A stretch of DNA of 10,392 bases from Boseongicola sp. SB0675_bin_26 (GCA_009843725.1 VYCX01000030.1:1-10392); one strand, 5' to 3'. Positions 1 to 6,732 are shown, numbered from the stretch's first letter. Program-made: numbers and translations. Notes: generated by a model not told the origin, from the sequence alone.

Positions 1-1
1 G

Positions 2-892
2 ACCGGAATCACGACAGGACCGACTGTCGTCACCTCACGACCGAACGCTTACAACAAAAGCGAAGAACCCGTCCAGACGGAAGTCGTTGCCGCGGCTGGA
101 ATGCTTGGCAAGGAAAGTCCTACTTGGGACGACTTCGTCGAAGGGTGTAGGGGACTTCAGAAGTTCATGGACGAAAAGAACAGCGGCTACAGCGACTTCG
201 AGCGAAAGTACAGAGAATCGCACGATGGCCGGGCCTGGGCGGATGATGCCCTCAAGAATGTCCTCGGGATCTATCGATATCAAGGTGGCGTAACGCAGCT
301 ACGAGGTGTGGCGAAGCAGCACTCGCCGAGCGCCACCAAGAACTTTGCGACCGAGGTCGTCGAGGACCTGAAGGCAGGGAAACTCGTGATCTTCGATCAG
401 TCGACTGGTGATCCGGAGCAGAACGTCGGTGCAGCCGAACGCATACTTTGGGAGATTTTCAATTCCCAGAAGCGCGCCTTCATTGAACCGCGACTGGATG
501 GTGACGGTCAGCTCGTGCCGCCTTCGCCAGTCATGGTCTACCTTGAAGAGGCCCACAATCTTCTGCCGGCGGCGGGCGGGAAGGACGAGCTCAAGACCAT
601 CTGGGCGCGCACCGCGAAGGAAGGCTCGAAGTACAGGATCGGCATGGTCCTGGCAACGCAGGAACCGTCTTCTGTGATGCCGGCGATCCTGAAGAACACC
701 GACAACTGGTTTGTCGCGCATCTCAACAACGCCGACGAGATTCGAGCCTTGTCGAAGTTCTACGACTTCGAGGACTATTCCCATCAGATAAGGTCGATCA
801 GCGATCCGGGCTTCGTACGCATGCGCACGCTGTCAAACCCCTACACGATCCCCGTGCAGATCGACCTGTTCACGGTCGACGGAGGCGCGTGA
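2..892 (+). CDS. herA: HerA-family DNA translocase ATPase, C-terminal part (5' end outside window)
   Basis: The reading frame is open from the left edge with no stop, so the ATG at 101 is probably internal and the N-terminal Walker A half is missing. About 296 codons are visible. A Walker B strand (VMVYLEEAHNLL, coded near 531-563) is followed by ARTAKEGSKYRIGM, a sensor-type LATQEPSSV and NTDNWFVAHLNNADEIRAL, the usual order in HerA/DUF87 ATPases of the FtsK-HerA superfamily. Family members form hexameric rings that pump double-stranded DNA, generally into or through a partner nuclease. The next gene, one base after this stop, encodes a NurA-like nuclease, which supports the HerA rather than the VirB4 or FtsK assignment. 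The frame is intact to its TGA at 890-892. I am confident of the family. The target DNA and trigger cannot be read from the sequence. Confidence 0.88.
   Translation, partial: TGITTGPTVVTSRPNAYNKSEEPVQTEVVAAAGMLGKESPTWDDFVEGCRGLQKFMDEKNSGYSDFERKYRESHDGRAWADDALKNVLGIYRYQGGVTQLRGVAKQHSPSATKNFATEVVEDLKAGKLVIFDQSTGDPEQNVGAAERILWEIFNSQKRAFIEPRLDGDGQLVPPSPVMVYLEEAHNLLPAAGGKDELKTIWARTAKEGSKYRIGMVLATQEPSSVMPAILKNTDNWFVAHLNNADEIRALSKFYDFEDYSHQIRSISDPGFVRMRTLSNPYTIPVQIDLFTVDGGA
881..885 (+). promoter_or_regulatory. Shine-Dalgarno for nurA
   Basis: GGAGG lies inside the last codons of the herA-like gene, 8 nt before the GTG at 894. It decides the GTG start of the nuclease gene and suggests coupled translation of the two. 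Confidence 0.7.
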
Positions 893-893
893 C

Positions 894-2225
894 GTGCCCT
901 ACGAAAACCAGCGCGCGACGGGCGAAGCCCTGATCTCGCTGCAGCAGAGCAAGCTCTTCGAAGAGTTCAAGGGAAGGATCAGGCCGCCCCCGCCGAGGTC
1001 AGAAGAGGCGCTGGAGCCGACGGCCATTCCGGAAGCTGAATTAGCAATCAACAGGGTGATCACGATCGACGGATCATTGGTCACCGAGACGCTGAAGGAC
1101 GGGTTCCCCGGTGCCGAGGCAAGCCTGGTCCAGCTCGCGCTGGTCTACATCGACCTGCGGAAGCTCAAGGCGGAGGGTCCGGGGCGGATCATCCCGCCTC
1201 GGGCATTCAACGAGATGGACGACGCGCGCACGTTGCAGACGGTCCTGCCGGGTCGGAACGTAGTGCGTAACGACGGGTTGCAGCCAAGGGATTTCTTTCG
1301 TCATTCGGTGTTCGAGGCACTGCAGGGCAAGATCGTCCAGAGCGGGCACGAGACGCTCCTGGAGACCTTCGAGCATCTGGTAAAGGGTCGCCACGGCGAG
1401 TTCAGATGCCCGCATGACGAACTGTGCGGAAACCAGCTTCGGCCGATCACCGGATGCGGCAAGTGTGCCTGCGAGAGGGACAAGGAAATCTACAGCACCG
1501 ACCAAATGCGGTTTCACGAGCGCTTCAGCGAGATGGGACCGAACGGGGAGCCTCACGGAGAAGTCATGCGCTTCCTGGAGCTCATTCTCCTCCTGAACGT
1601 CCTTCGCTATTTCGTGGCGAACGACGATGCCGTGCACGTGCTGCCCAGAATCGCGTTCGTGCTGGACGGGCCGTTGGCGGCCTTCGGTCAGTTCGCCTCG
1701 GTCGTCCCGCGCGTGAAGGAGGAAGTTCGGCGCATAAGCGAGGAGTGCAGGGACCGCACCGGAAAGGACCTCCTTCTGTTCTCGCTCGTCAAGTCGGGGC
1801 AATTCGTCGAGCATTTCGAACGCATTGACTTTGATCCGAAACTTGGTCCTGGTGGCAGGTTCCAGGCGCGCACGGCCCTGCTGCCGAACATCGCCTACAT
1901 TCACAGGAACATCGTCTTTCGTGCGCCGGATGCAAAGGAATGGGGGAAGAGCACCTACTTTGGCAGGGCGGTCCTGTACAAGAGCCGCACCGGGCAGAAG
2001 ATGGTTGTCAACACGGCGATGACATCGGACGCGTCCGACGACCTGTCGAACACGACCTTGGCGGCATACACCCGGCTTCCGGAAACGCTTGGGATCGTGG
2101 ACAGGCTTTCCACCTACCTGTTCGAAGGCGGCTTCGTGCCGATCGTGAGGGCTCATTCGCATGCAGCGATCCCGTTGAAGATTGGAGGCGAAATCTTGCA
2201 GAGCCTCTTCGAAGACGATGTTTGA
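894..2225 (+). CDS. nurA: NurA-type nuclease with Cys-rich insert
   Basis: A 443-residue protein starting at GTG, 1 nt after the ATPase stop and with GGAGG 8 nt upstream. The N-terminal acidic motif is ITIDGS (D59), the characteristic first metal-binding site of the NurA fold. The second acidic strand is FVLDGPLAAFG (D258), and the C-terminus carries a VRAHSHAAIP segment (H421, H423) typical of the end of NurA domains. Known NurA proteins are metal-dependent 5'-3' exonucleases and endonucleases that work in a complex with HerA rings. Between the two acidic motifs sits an insert with CPHDELC and CGKCAC (Cys 172, 178, 188, 191, 193), possibly a zinc-binding module. It is longer than typical archaeal NurA, in line with bacterial defence-linked relatives. 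The stop overlaps the methyltransferase start by 8 bp. Family call is firm; exact activity is inferred. Confidence 0.83.
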   Translation: MPYENQRATGEALISLQQSKLFEEFKGRIRPPPPRSEEALEPTAIPEAELAINRVITIDGSLVTETLKDGFPGAEASLVQLALVYIDLRKLKAEGPGRIIPPRAFNEMDDARTLQTVLPGRNVVRNDGLQPRDFFRHSVFEALQGKIVQSGHETLLETFEHLVKGRHGEFRCPHDELCGNQLRPITGCGKCACERDKEIYSTDQMRFHERFSEMGPNGEPHGEVMRFLELILLLNVLRYFVANDDAVHVLPRIAFVLDGPLAAFGQFASVVPRVKEEVRRISEECRDRTGKDLLLFSLVKSGQFVEHFERIDFDPKLGPGGRFQARTALLPNIAYIHRNIVFRAPDAKEWGKSTYFGRAVLYKSRTGQKMVVNTAMTSDASDDLSNTTLAAYTRLPETLGIVDRLSTYLFEGGFVPIVRAHSHAAIPLKIGGEILQSLFEDDV

Positions 2226-3366
2226 CAAGCCGTTCGACGACTGGCGCCCGCGCACGCCGGAGGGTCGGTGGGCGGGCTTCGGGCCGTACTATGCCATGTT
2301 CCCGGTCAGCTTCGCTCGCGCGGTGATCGGGCGATTCAGCTGCGAGGGCGACACGGTCATCGACCCGTTCTGCGGCCGCGGGACGACGAATTTCGTGGCG
2401 CAGGCGATGGGCCGGCATTCCTTGGGTTGCGAGCTCAACCCGGTGGGATGGTTGTATGCCACGACCAAGACGCGGCCGGCTCGGCAGTTGGGCCGTATCC
2501 TCATGCGCATAGACCAGATTGCCGCCTTGCGCGTGGAGTCGGACTACATCCCCGAGAACGAGTTCCAGGACTGGGCATGGTGCCGCGACGTCCTGGCGTT
2601 TCTGAACAGCGCAAGGCGAAACCTCGACTGGCGCCGGTCGAAGGTTGATCGCACCATCGCCGCGATCATGTTAGTGTCCCTGCACGCCAAGATTGGCGGC
2701 GGGCTTTCCAACCAGATGCGGCAATGCAAGTCGCTGTCTCCCGAGTATTCGGTAAGGTGGTGGCGGCAACGAGGCATGAGGCCACCTGCACTGGATCCTG
2801 CGGGCTTTCTCAAGGCGCGGGTCAAATGGAGGTACGCCAAGGGGTTCGTCGACGCCACATGCGAGGCACAGGTATTTCTGGGAGATGCGCGGCGCAAACT
2901 GAAGCGATACGCCGGTGATCCTGCCTCTCTGGTGCTTACGTCACCGCCCTATTCAGGCGTCACGAACTACCGGTACGACAACTGGATACGCCTTTGGGCG
3001 CTAGGTGAGGGACCGTCACTGCCGAACGGGGCTCCCGGGCATCGATACGGTCATCAGGGTAGGTATCGGGCGCTGATCCACGAGGCGTTCGCGACCACCT
3101 CGCGGAAGACCCGCGAAGACGCGGCTGTCTTCGTGCGAACGGATGCACGCCGGTTCACGCTCGAAACGACAATTGCCGCAATGAGGAGTGCGTGGCCACA
3201 TCTGATGCTGTATGGCAGAACGACGAAGGCCCGTCAGCTCACCCAGACAGCCCTCTTTGGCGACAGGTCGACAAAGCCCGGGGAAACAGACCTGGTTGCG
3301 CTGCCGTGCGGCACGCGACCGCCTGTTGAATTCGTTGAGGTCGGGACAAGGACGTTGTCGTCTTGA
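2218..3366 (+). CDS. DNA methyltransferase (amino-methyltransferase, TSPPY type)
   Basis: A 382-residue protein from ATG 2218, overlapping the nuclease gene by 8 bp. A TTG at 2182 is a possible longer start, but it would add 12 residues that only repeat nuclease coding sequence in another frame. The SAM-binding motif I is DPFCGRGTT at residues 49-57, and the catalytic motif IV is TSPPY at 241-245. About 185 residues separate them and include SNQMRQCKSLSPEYSVRWW, which may belong to the target-recognition part. The order motif I, spacer, motif IV is alpha-like. SPPY is most frequent in N4-cytosine enzymes but also occurs in N6-adenine ones, so the modified base is open. No frameshifts are seen. 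No separate restriction endonuclease gene follows, so the HerA-NurA pair next door is the natural candidate for the DNA-cleaving or processing partner. Confidence 0.85.
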   Translation: MFDKPFDDWRPRTPEGRWAGFGPYYAMFPVSFARAVIGRFSCEGDTVIDPFCGRGTTNFVAQAMGRHSLGCELNPVGWLYATTKTRPARQLGRILMRIDQIAALRVESDYIPENEFQDWAWCRDVLAFLNSARRNLDWRRSKVDRTIAAIMLVSLHAKIGGGLSNQMRQCKSLSPEYSVRWWRQRGMRPPALDPAGFLKARVKWRYAKGFVDATCEAQVFLGDARRKLKRYAGDPASLVLTSPPYSGVTNYRYDNWIRLWALGEGPSLPNGAPGHRYGHQGRYRALIHEAFATTSRKTREDAAVFVRTDARRFTLETTIAAMRSAWPHLMLYGRTTKARQLTQTALFGDRSTKPGETDLVALPCGTRPPVEFVEVGTRTLSS

Positions 3367-3419
3367 ATTCTGTTCACGCCCCTGCGTCAGACAGGCATGA
3401 CAAATCCGGCCGGCTGGCC

Positions 3420-3770
3420 GGCCACGGAAGCGCGGCGGGACGCCTGATTCGTTTCGGGCTTGGCGGTTGCCGATCGCGCCGAGCTCGCCCGTCCACGCGA
3501 TCAGGGCCGTCGCCGTGACGGGGCCGATGTCTGGCACCGAAGTCAGGATCCCGTAACTCTCGGCGAGGTCGTCCTGGCCCGCGACCAGTTCCGCAGTCCG
3601 CCGGTCGAACTCGCGGACGTCGGCGCCGAGCTCCGAAAGGACCTACGGGACCGGCCGTACGGTACGGGACCGTGGACCTCGTCGAGGGCCGCCTTCTGTT
3701 CCGTGCGCTGGTCAACGAGCTTCTCCCGCAGCGCCAACACGTCGCGGAGCCGGTCAACGGCCACGCAGGC
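3420..3770 (-). pseudogene. IS110-family transposase remnant
   Basis: Reading the - strand, about 3665-3764 encodes AVDRLRDVLALREKLVDQRTEQKAAL, the helical middle part typical of IS110 transposases. After a change of frame, 3457-3615 encodes LSELGADVREFDRRTAELV and then ILTSVPDIGPVTATALIAW, the helix-hairpin-helix signature of the Transposase_20 domain. A TAG stop lies in the second frame just upstream of this part (about 3644), and the two parts are out of frame. The N-terminal DEDD catalytic domain and a recognisable C-terminal serine region are absent. It is a decayed fragment and no intact product is possible. Its left end lies only about 50 bp beyond the methyltransferase stop. Confidence 0.7.
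3644..3672. repeat. 10-bp direct repeat, 19-bp offset
   Basis: TACGGGACCG occurs at 3644-3653 and again at 3663-3672. The 19-bp offset is not a multiple of three and coincides with the place where the IS110 remnant changes frame, so a small tandem duplication may be one of the lesions that broke it. Confidence 0.6.
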
Positions 3771-3785
3771 GGCAATCCGGGGCTG

Positions 3786-4084
3786 GTGTCGGGCGACCGG
3801 GCGACCTTGTCACGCCTTCGCTTGGCGCGCCGGGACGCGTTCCTGAAGCGCCTGAACCGCAGCGCAGGCGACTGGGCGCCGGATGTGCGCAGGCTGCGCC
3901 CCGACATGCCCTGGCAGGACGTGCTGGCAGTCCTGAATTCACGCCTGCCGGACTGCGGCGCTGGACGCTGCAGCGTCTCGTGCGCGCAGCCAGGGCCTAC
4001 GTCGCCGAGGGGCTGCTGCCGGAGGCCGTTCTCCAGTCGCGCGATCCGAGGTGGAAGTCGAGGAGTGCCGCTTGGATGCGATGA
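3786..4084 (+). pseudogene. Frameshifted fragment of unknown protein
   Basis: From about 3786 the + strand encodes LSRLRLARRDAFLKRL, then DWAPDVRRLRPDMPWQDVLAVLNSRLP. The frame then changes near 3945-3953, and the sense-looking reading continues in another frame as AGLRRWTLQRLVRAARAYV and EGLLPEAVL to a TGA at 4082-4084. Joined across a single-base lesion, this makes a basic, helical stretch of about 98 residues with the look of a DNA-binding protein. I do not recognise the family. The true N-terminus may have been lost at the junction with the neighbouring IS110 remnant, which ends at about 3770. The frame change, short length and neighbours argue for a broken gene. Confidence 0.4.
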
Positions 4085-4189
4085 TCGGGCCACATCACCC
4101 CGAGCATGGCAGCGTCCACTGGCCGGGCAGGTCAGGTGACCGCTCGCATTCGCTCCTTGGAATTCTCGAACAAGTCGGTGCGATTCCGG

Positions 4190-4591
4190 TCAGGACTTGC
4201 CAGAATACTCTGCGTCGGTAACGTGTTCCATCCAAGTCACGTTGGAGCCGTCGAGCGCCTCTTGGATCGCGATGTGGGTCATTCCGGTATCAGGTGCAGC
4301 GCCATGCCAGTGGCGTTCTTCGGGCGCGAACCAGACAACATCGCCAGAACGGACCTCGTGAATTCGGTTACCAGATGTCTGCACAAGACCTTTGCCCGCG
4401 GTCACGATCAGTACCTGGCCAAGAGGATGCGTGTGCCATGCAGTTCGGGCACCAGGTTCAAAGGTCACTGTCAGCGCACGGACCCGGGAAGGGTCAGGTG
4501 CCATGATCACCGGGTCAATTCGAACCCGACCTGAAAACGAGTCCTCCGGTCCGGCCCGGGACGGGCGCGATCCGGCCTGCAGAATCTCCAT
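4190..4591 (-). CDS. Cupin-domain protein, manganese hydroxynitrile-lyase-like
   Basis: A 133-residue single-domain cupin. A GGAG sits 7 nt before the ATG on the - strand. Metal-binding residues are H53, H55 and Q59 (AWHTHPLGQ) and H94 (EERHWHG). These are the same positions and spacing I recall for the manganese-dependent cupin hydroxynitrile lyase of Granulicella tundricola, and the sequence aligns without gaps over nearly its whole length, including the MTH and QE.LDG segments near the C-terminus and the ending MEHVTD. Q110 is also kept, while residue 40 is Leu. Related proteins are widely annotated as COG1917 cupins, and most have no tested substrate, so cyanohydrin cleavage is only one possibility. 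It appears intact although it lies among decayed mobile-element genes, and it may be carried cargo. Confidence 0.88.
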   Translation of the reverse strand: MEILQAGSRPSRAGPEDSFSGRVRIDPVIMAPDPSRVRALTVTFEPGARTAWHTHPLGQVLIVTAGKGLVQTSGNRIHEVRSGDVVWFAPEERHWHGAAPDTGMTHIAIQEALDGSNVTWMEHVTDAEYSGKS

Positions 4592-4674
4592 GTGTTCACT
4601 CCATTCGACCGGGGCGCAGGCGTCGTCTCATTCGTTCGCCGCCGCCGGTGTTGAAACCAACTTCCGGCAAATCT

Positions 4675-4689
4675 ACCACTTCGAGTGGT
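4675..4689. repeat. Short perfect inverted repeat
   Basis: ACCACT and AGTGGT are separated by TCG. The repeat lies between the end of the recombinase pseudogene and the cupin start, on the strand of both. It could be a weak transcription end or an operator for the cupin gene. There is no T-run, so I do not call it a terminator. Confidence 0.35.
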
Positions 4690-4731
4690 TGGGCTAAACC
4701 CAGCACAAGCACCGAATCCGCCACAGGATTC

Positions 4732-5359
4732 TCATGCCCTTGGCTTCCTGATCCCATTCTTCTTCATCCAGTTCGTGAGGTTGTCGGGCGTCGTGTTGCA
4801 GCGCTTCGCGATGAACTTTCGGGCCGAACCGTTCGTGAGCAGTGCCTCGATCTTGGGACGAAACGGATCGAGCTTGCTCTTGCCTGGCCCTTTCGGCCGT
4901 CCAAGCGGCCGTCCGGAGACCTTCCGTGCCCTCAGCGCTTCCTTTGGTTCTGGCCGAAAGCGGGTCGTGTTGGATCTGGGCGGCCATCGAGAACGCCATG
5001 ACAATGATCCGGCTCTGGATCGTTTCGTCGAGCCTCCAGAATCCCTTGATGGCGTAGATCCTGATGCCGGCGTCCGAGGTGATGGACAGGATTTCCATGC
5101 ATTCGAGCATCAAGCGTCCGAGCCGGGAAAGCTCGCTGACGACCAAAACGTCACCTTCGCGCAGTTCCTCCAGAATGTCCGCGATCCTTCGCTTGCGCCA
5201 CGCGATCCTGCCGGAAGCCTTCTCCTCAACGAACTCGACCCGGCCGAGGTGCTCCTTGCAGGCTCAAGCGAGGATGTCTGCCCGGTTCCTGTCCAGGTCC
5301 TGCCCCTGCCTGGACACCCGGAGACATCCAATGGTCCTGGGCTGTCTTTTGGCAGTCAT
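4732..5359 (-). pseudogene. Serine recombinase (resolvase/invertase family), broken
   Basis: The intact ancestor would have been about 208 residues from the ATG at 5359. The N-terminus has IGCLRVSRQGQDLD with the presumed nucleophile serine at residue 16, then SELSRLGR with the active-site arginines, FSMAAQIQHD before the long helix, and a C-terminal helix-turn-helix (SARKFIAKR through NLTNWMKKNGI). Two lesions are visible: an in-frame TGA at 5266-5264 (codon 32), and an extra A in the A-run at 4943-4945 that shifts the frame at TKEALRARK. The total length, 628 nt, is one more than a multiple of three, consistent with one inserted base. Only the correct-frame parts look like protein. It begins 3 bp after the stop of the next recombinase gene and cannot make a functional product unless the lesions are sequence errors. 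Confidence 0.85.
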
Positions 5360-5362
5360 CGG

Positions 5363-5887
5363 TCAAGATTCGAATAAGGTGCCGTTCTTCGACATGAAGG
5401 ACATCTCTTCCGATGGCTTGATCAATGACATTCGTTCTACGGAACGCGCAGTGAAAACGAACCTTTTCTGCGGCCAGCCGCCTGATCGTTTCGCCGCCTC
5501 GATCCCGGCACGCTGCCGGTCACGAATGAACTTCAGCTCCACGTCGGCCACCATGCCAAGAACGGTCACTACCGGGAGACCGAGATCTCCCGCAGTCGCG
5601 ACCTCGGGCTCCGGCACGCGTAGTGACGCGCCATTGCCATCCAGCTCGTGCACCAGATTGAGAACGTCGCCGGTCGAGCGGCCGAGCCGGCCCAGGCAAT
5701 TCACGGCCAGCTCGTCGCTTTCCCGCAGGAAGTCCAGGATGTCCAGCAGTTCGGCGCGGCCTTCGCGCGAGACTCCGGAGCTTGTCTCGGTACGCATGAC
5801 CTCGCAGCCCGTCGCCTCGGTCTTGGCTTTCTCGATTTCGAGGTCTTGGGTCGACGAGCTGACTCGGGCATGCCCGATGCGGGGCAT
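5363..5887 (-). CDS. Serine recombinase/resolvase with abnormal C-terminus
   Basis: A 174-residue product. The catalytic domain fits the Tn3-resolvase/Hin family: IGHARVSSSTQDLE (R8, S10), SREGRAELLDIL, then LGRLGRST and FIRDRQRAGIEAAK at the start of the long arm helix. The usual LDRLAR motif reads LGRLGR, so the conserved aspartate is glycine (residue 66). After residue 134 the sequence no longer resembles a resolvase: the glycine-arginine hinge and the helix-turn-helix are missing, and the last 40 codons run through less GC-rich DNA that looks like the upstream region of the following recombinase. It therefore seems truncated or fused at its 3' end, and DNA binding is doubtful. Its start has only a weak AGG upstream. 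Likely origin is an integrative or transposable element. It may be a pseudogene. Confidence 0.7.
   Translation of the reverse strand: MPRIGHARVSSSTQDLEIEKAKTEATGCEVMRTETSSGVSREGRAELLDILDFLRESDELAVNCLGRLGRSTGDVLNLVHELDGNGASLRVPEPEVATAGDLGLPVVTVLGMVADVELKFIRDRQRAGIEAAKRSGGWPQKRFVFTARSVERMSLIKPSEEMSFMSKNGTLFES
5433..5446. repeat. Inverted repeat CGTTC-TACG-GAACG
   Basis: A perfect 5-bp inverted repeat with a 4-base spacer inside the aberrant 3' part of the upstream recombinase gene, about 75 bp before the start of the broken recombinase. It could be an operator or a recombinase half-site left from that gene's original promoter region. Confidence 0.3.
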
Positions 5888-6201
5888 GGCAGCCTGTCAC
5901 ATTGGGGTGCCTTGCGTCCGATACTGTCACGGATCGCGACATTCGACCCGTTTTTGATGCTGCGCGGCGTCACGTCCGGTCGTCACCTGCGGATCTGCCC
6001 TTTTGTCACACAGGTCGGGGAATATGGATTCGAGTGCCCACCTGCCTTCGGGCATTGCCATCCGCGCTTCCAGTTCGGCATTCAGCCCAGCCCACGCCGC
6101 GGGCGGTCGTTACCCAAGTCCATCGGTCATGAATCCCCTTGTGTCCAAGTCCGTTGTCTTGCCTCCCTGCAGCTTCAATGATCAAGTCACGGGGCGGGCG
6201 C
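5888..6201. other. Intergenic region upstream of recombinase pair
   Basis: No recognisable gene in 314 bp. It holds several copies of TGTCAC or GTCAC (about 5895, 5925, 5969, 5982 and 6004) and the palindrome described separately. Small frames on both strands resemble nothing I know. Confidence 0.4.
5925..5941. promoter_or_regulatory. TGTC/GACA palindrome, possible recombination or operator site
   Basis: TGTCACGGATCGCGACA is an imperfect 17-bp palindrome (13 of 17 positions symmetric) 38 bp upstream of the recombinase start. Tn3-type resolvases bind half-sites starting TGTC, and their res sites lie next to the resolvase gene. Only this position and the TGTC ends support the idea. Confidence 0.35.
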
Positions 6202-6408
6202 ATGAAGAACTTTCCTCATGTCAATGGGAAGACAGTCGATCCTCGACGCGGTAACGTCACCGACCAAGACGTTCTCAAGACGCTCATGATCGCGCTCCGT
6301 GATGTCCACGCAGAAGGCGAAATCTGCATCGACACGGCCGAATACGGCCAGGTCATGAAGGGATTCCTGCTTCAGCACATGATGCTGCAACGCGGCCGTT
6401 CCACCTGG
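6202..6408 (+). CDS. Unrecognised coding-like stretch, possibly gene remnant
   Basis: From an ATG at 6202 the + strand encodes MKNFPHVNGKTVDPRR, then DQDVLKTLMIALRDVH and DTAEYGQVMKGFLLQHM. The balanced acidic, basic and hydrophobic composition and the G/C bias in third codon positions look like real coding sequence for about 68 codons. Beyond about 6408 the frame stays open but turns to low-complexity glycine/serine-rich sequence and runs on into the ArsC-like gene, which argues that the true 3' end was lost. The antisense frame over the same bases is also open and I cannot fully exclude it. I do not recognise a family and see no clear ribosome-binding site. Confidence 0.25.
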
Positions 6409-6700
6409 TCGTCTCCAGACTCTTCAACAGTCTGCAAATCCGGTCAGGCCCCTGGGGGCGGAGAAAATGGCCGTGACGAGGCGGTCGGCACGCGACTTGG
6501 CGCGGGTGGCGAAGGACAGGCGGGCCAGGGCCATGCGCGGCAATCGCAAGAGACCGGGACGGGACCAACGCCACGTCTTGAAACCGGTCCGACTCACGGG
6601 GGCCAGACAGAAATCGGGAATGCCCAAAAGGCGAATGCGCTCCGTGCCGCGGTCGCCCTGTCCAGAAGGCATGGCATCCTCCCTTGCGACGCAAGGCCCG
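6409..6700. other. Stretch with no recognisable gene
   Basis: Open frames exist on both strands (for example 6424-6672 on - and 6467-6751 on +), but they are arginine- or glycine-rich and match nothing I know. A perfect hairpin, CCTTGC-GAC-GCAAGG, is at 6682-6696, just before the promoter of the next gene. Confidence 0.4.
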
Positions 6701-6703
6701 TCC

Positions 6704-6732
6704 TTGAGAGCGGGGCGCAGTCACCATATACG
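6704..6732 (+). promoter_or_regulatory. Sigma70-like promoter for ArsC-family gene
   Basis: TTGAGA (6704-6709, 5 of 6 to consensus) and TATACG (6727-6732, 4 of 6) are separated by 17 bp. Transcription would begin at about 6739-6741, some 23 bp before the ATG at 6763. Confidence 0.5.

Noticed and set aside
1074..2255. 393-codon open frame on the - strand opposite the nuclease gene
   Set aside because: The + strand shows clear NurA motifs with coupled starts. The antisense frame has a composition expected of a GC-rich shadow and no domain.
3374..4093. 239-codon - strand frame across the IS110 remnant
   Set aside because: Arginine/proline-rich with no recognisable motif. The IS110 signatures lie in the other two - strand frames.
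4685..5377. 230-codon + strand frame opposite the broken recombinase
   Set aside because: The recombinase motifs on the - strand account for the bases; this is a shadow frame.
5064..5957. 297-codon + strand frame across both recombinases
   Set aside because: Serine/arginine-rich antisense of the two recombinase genes.
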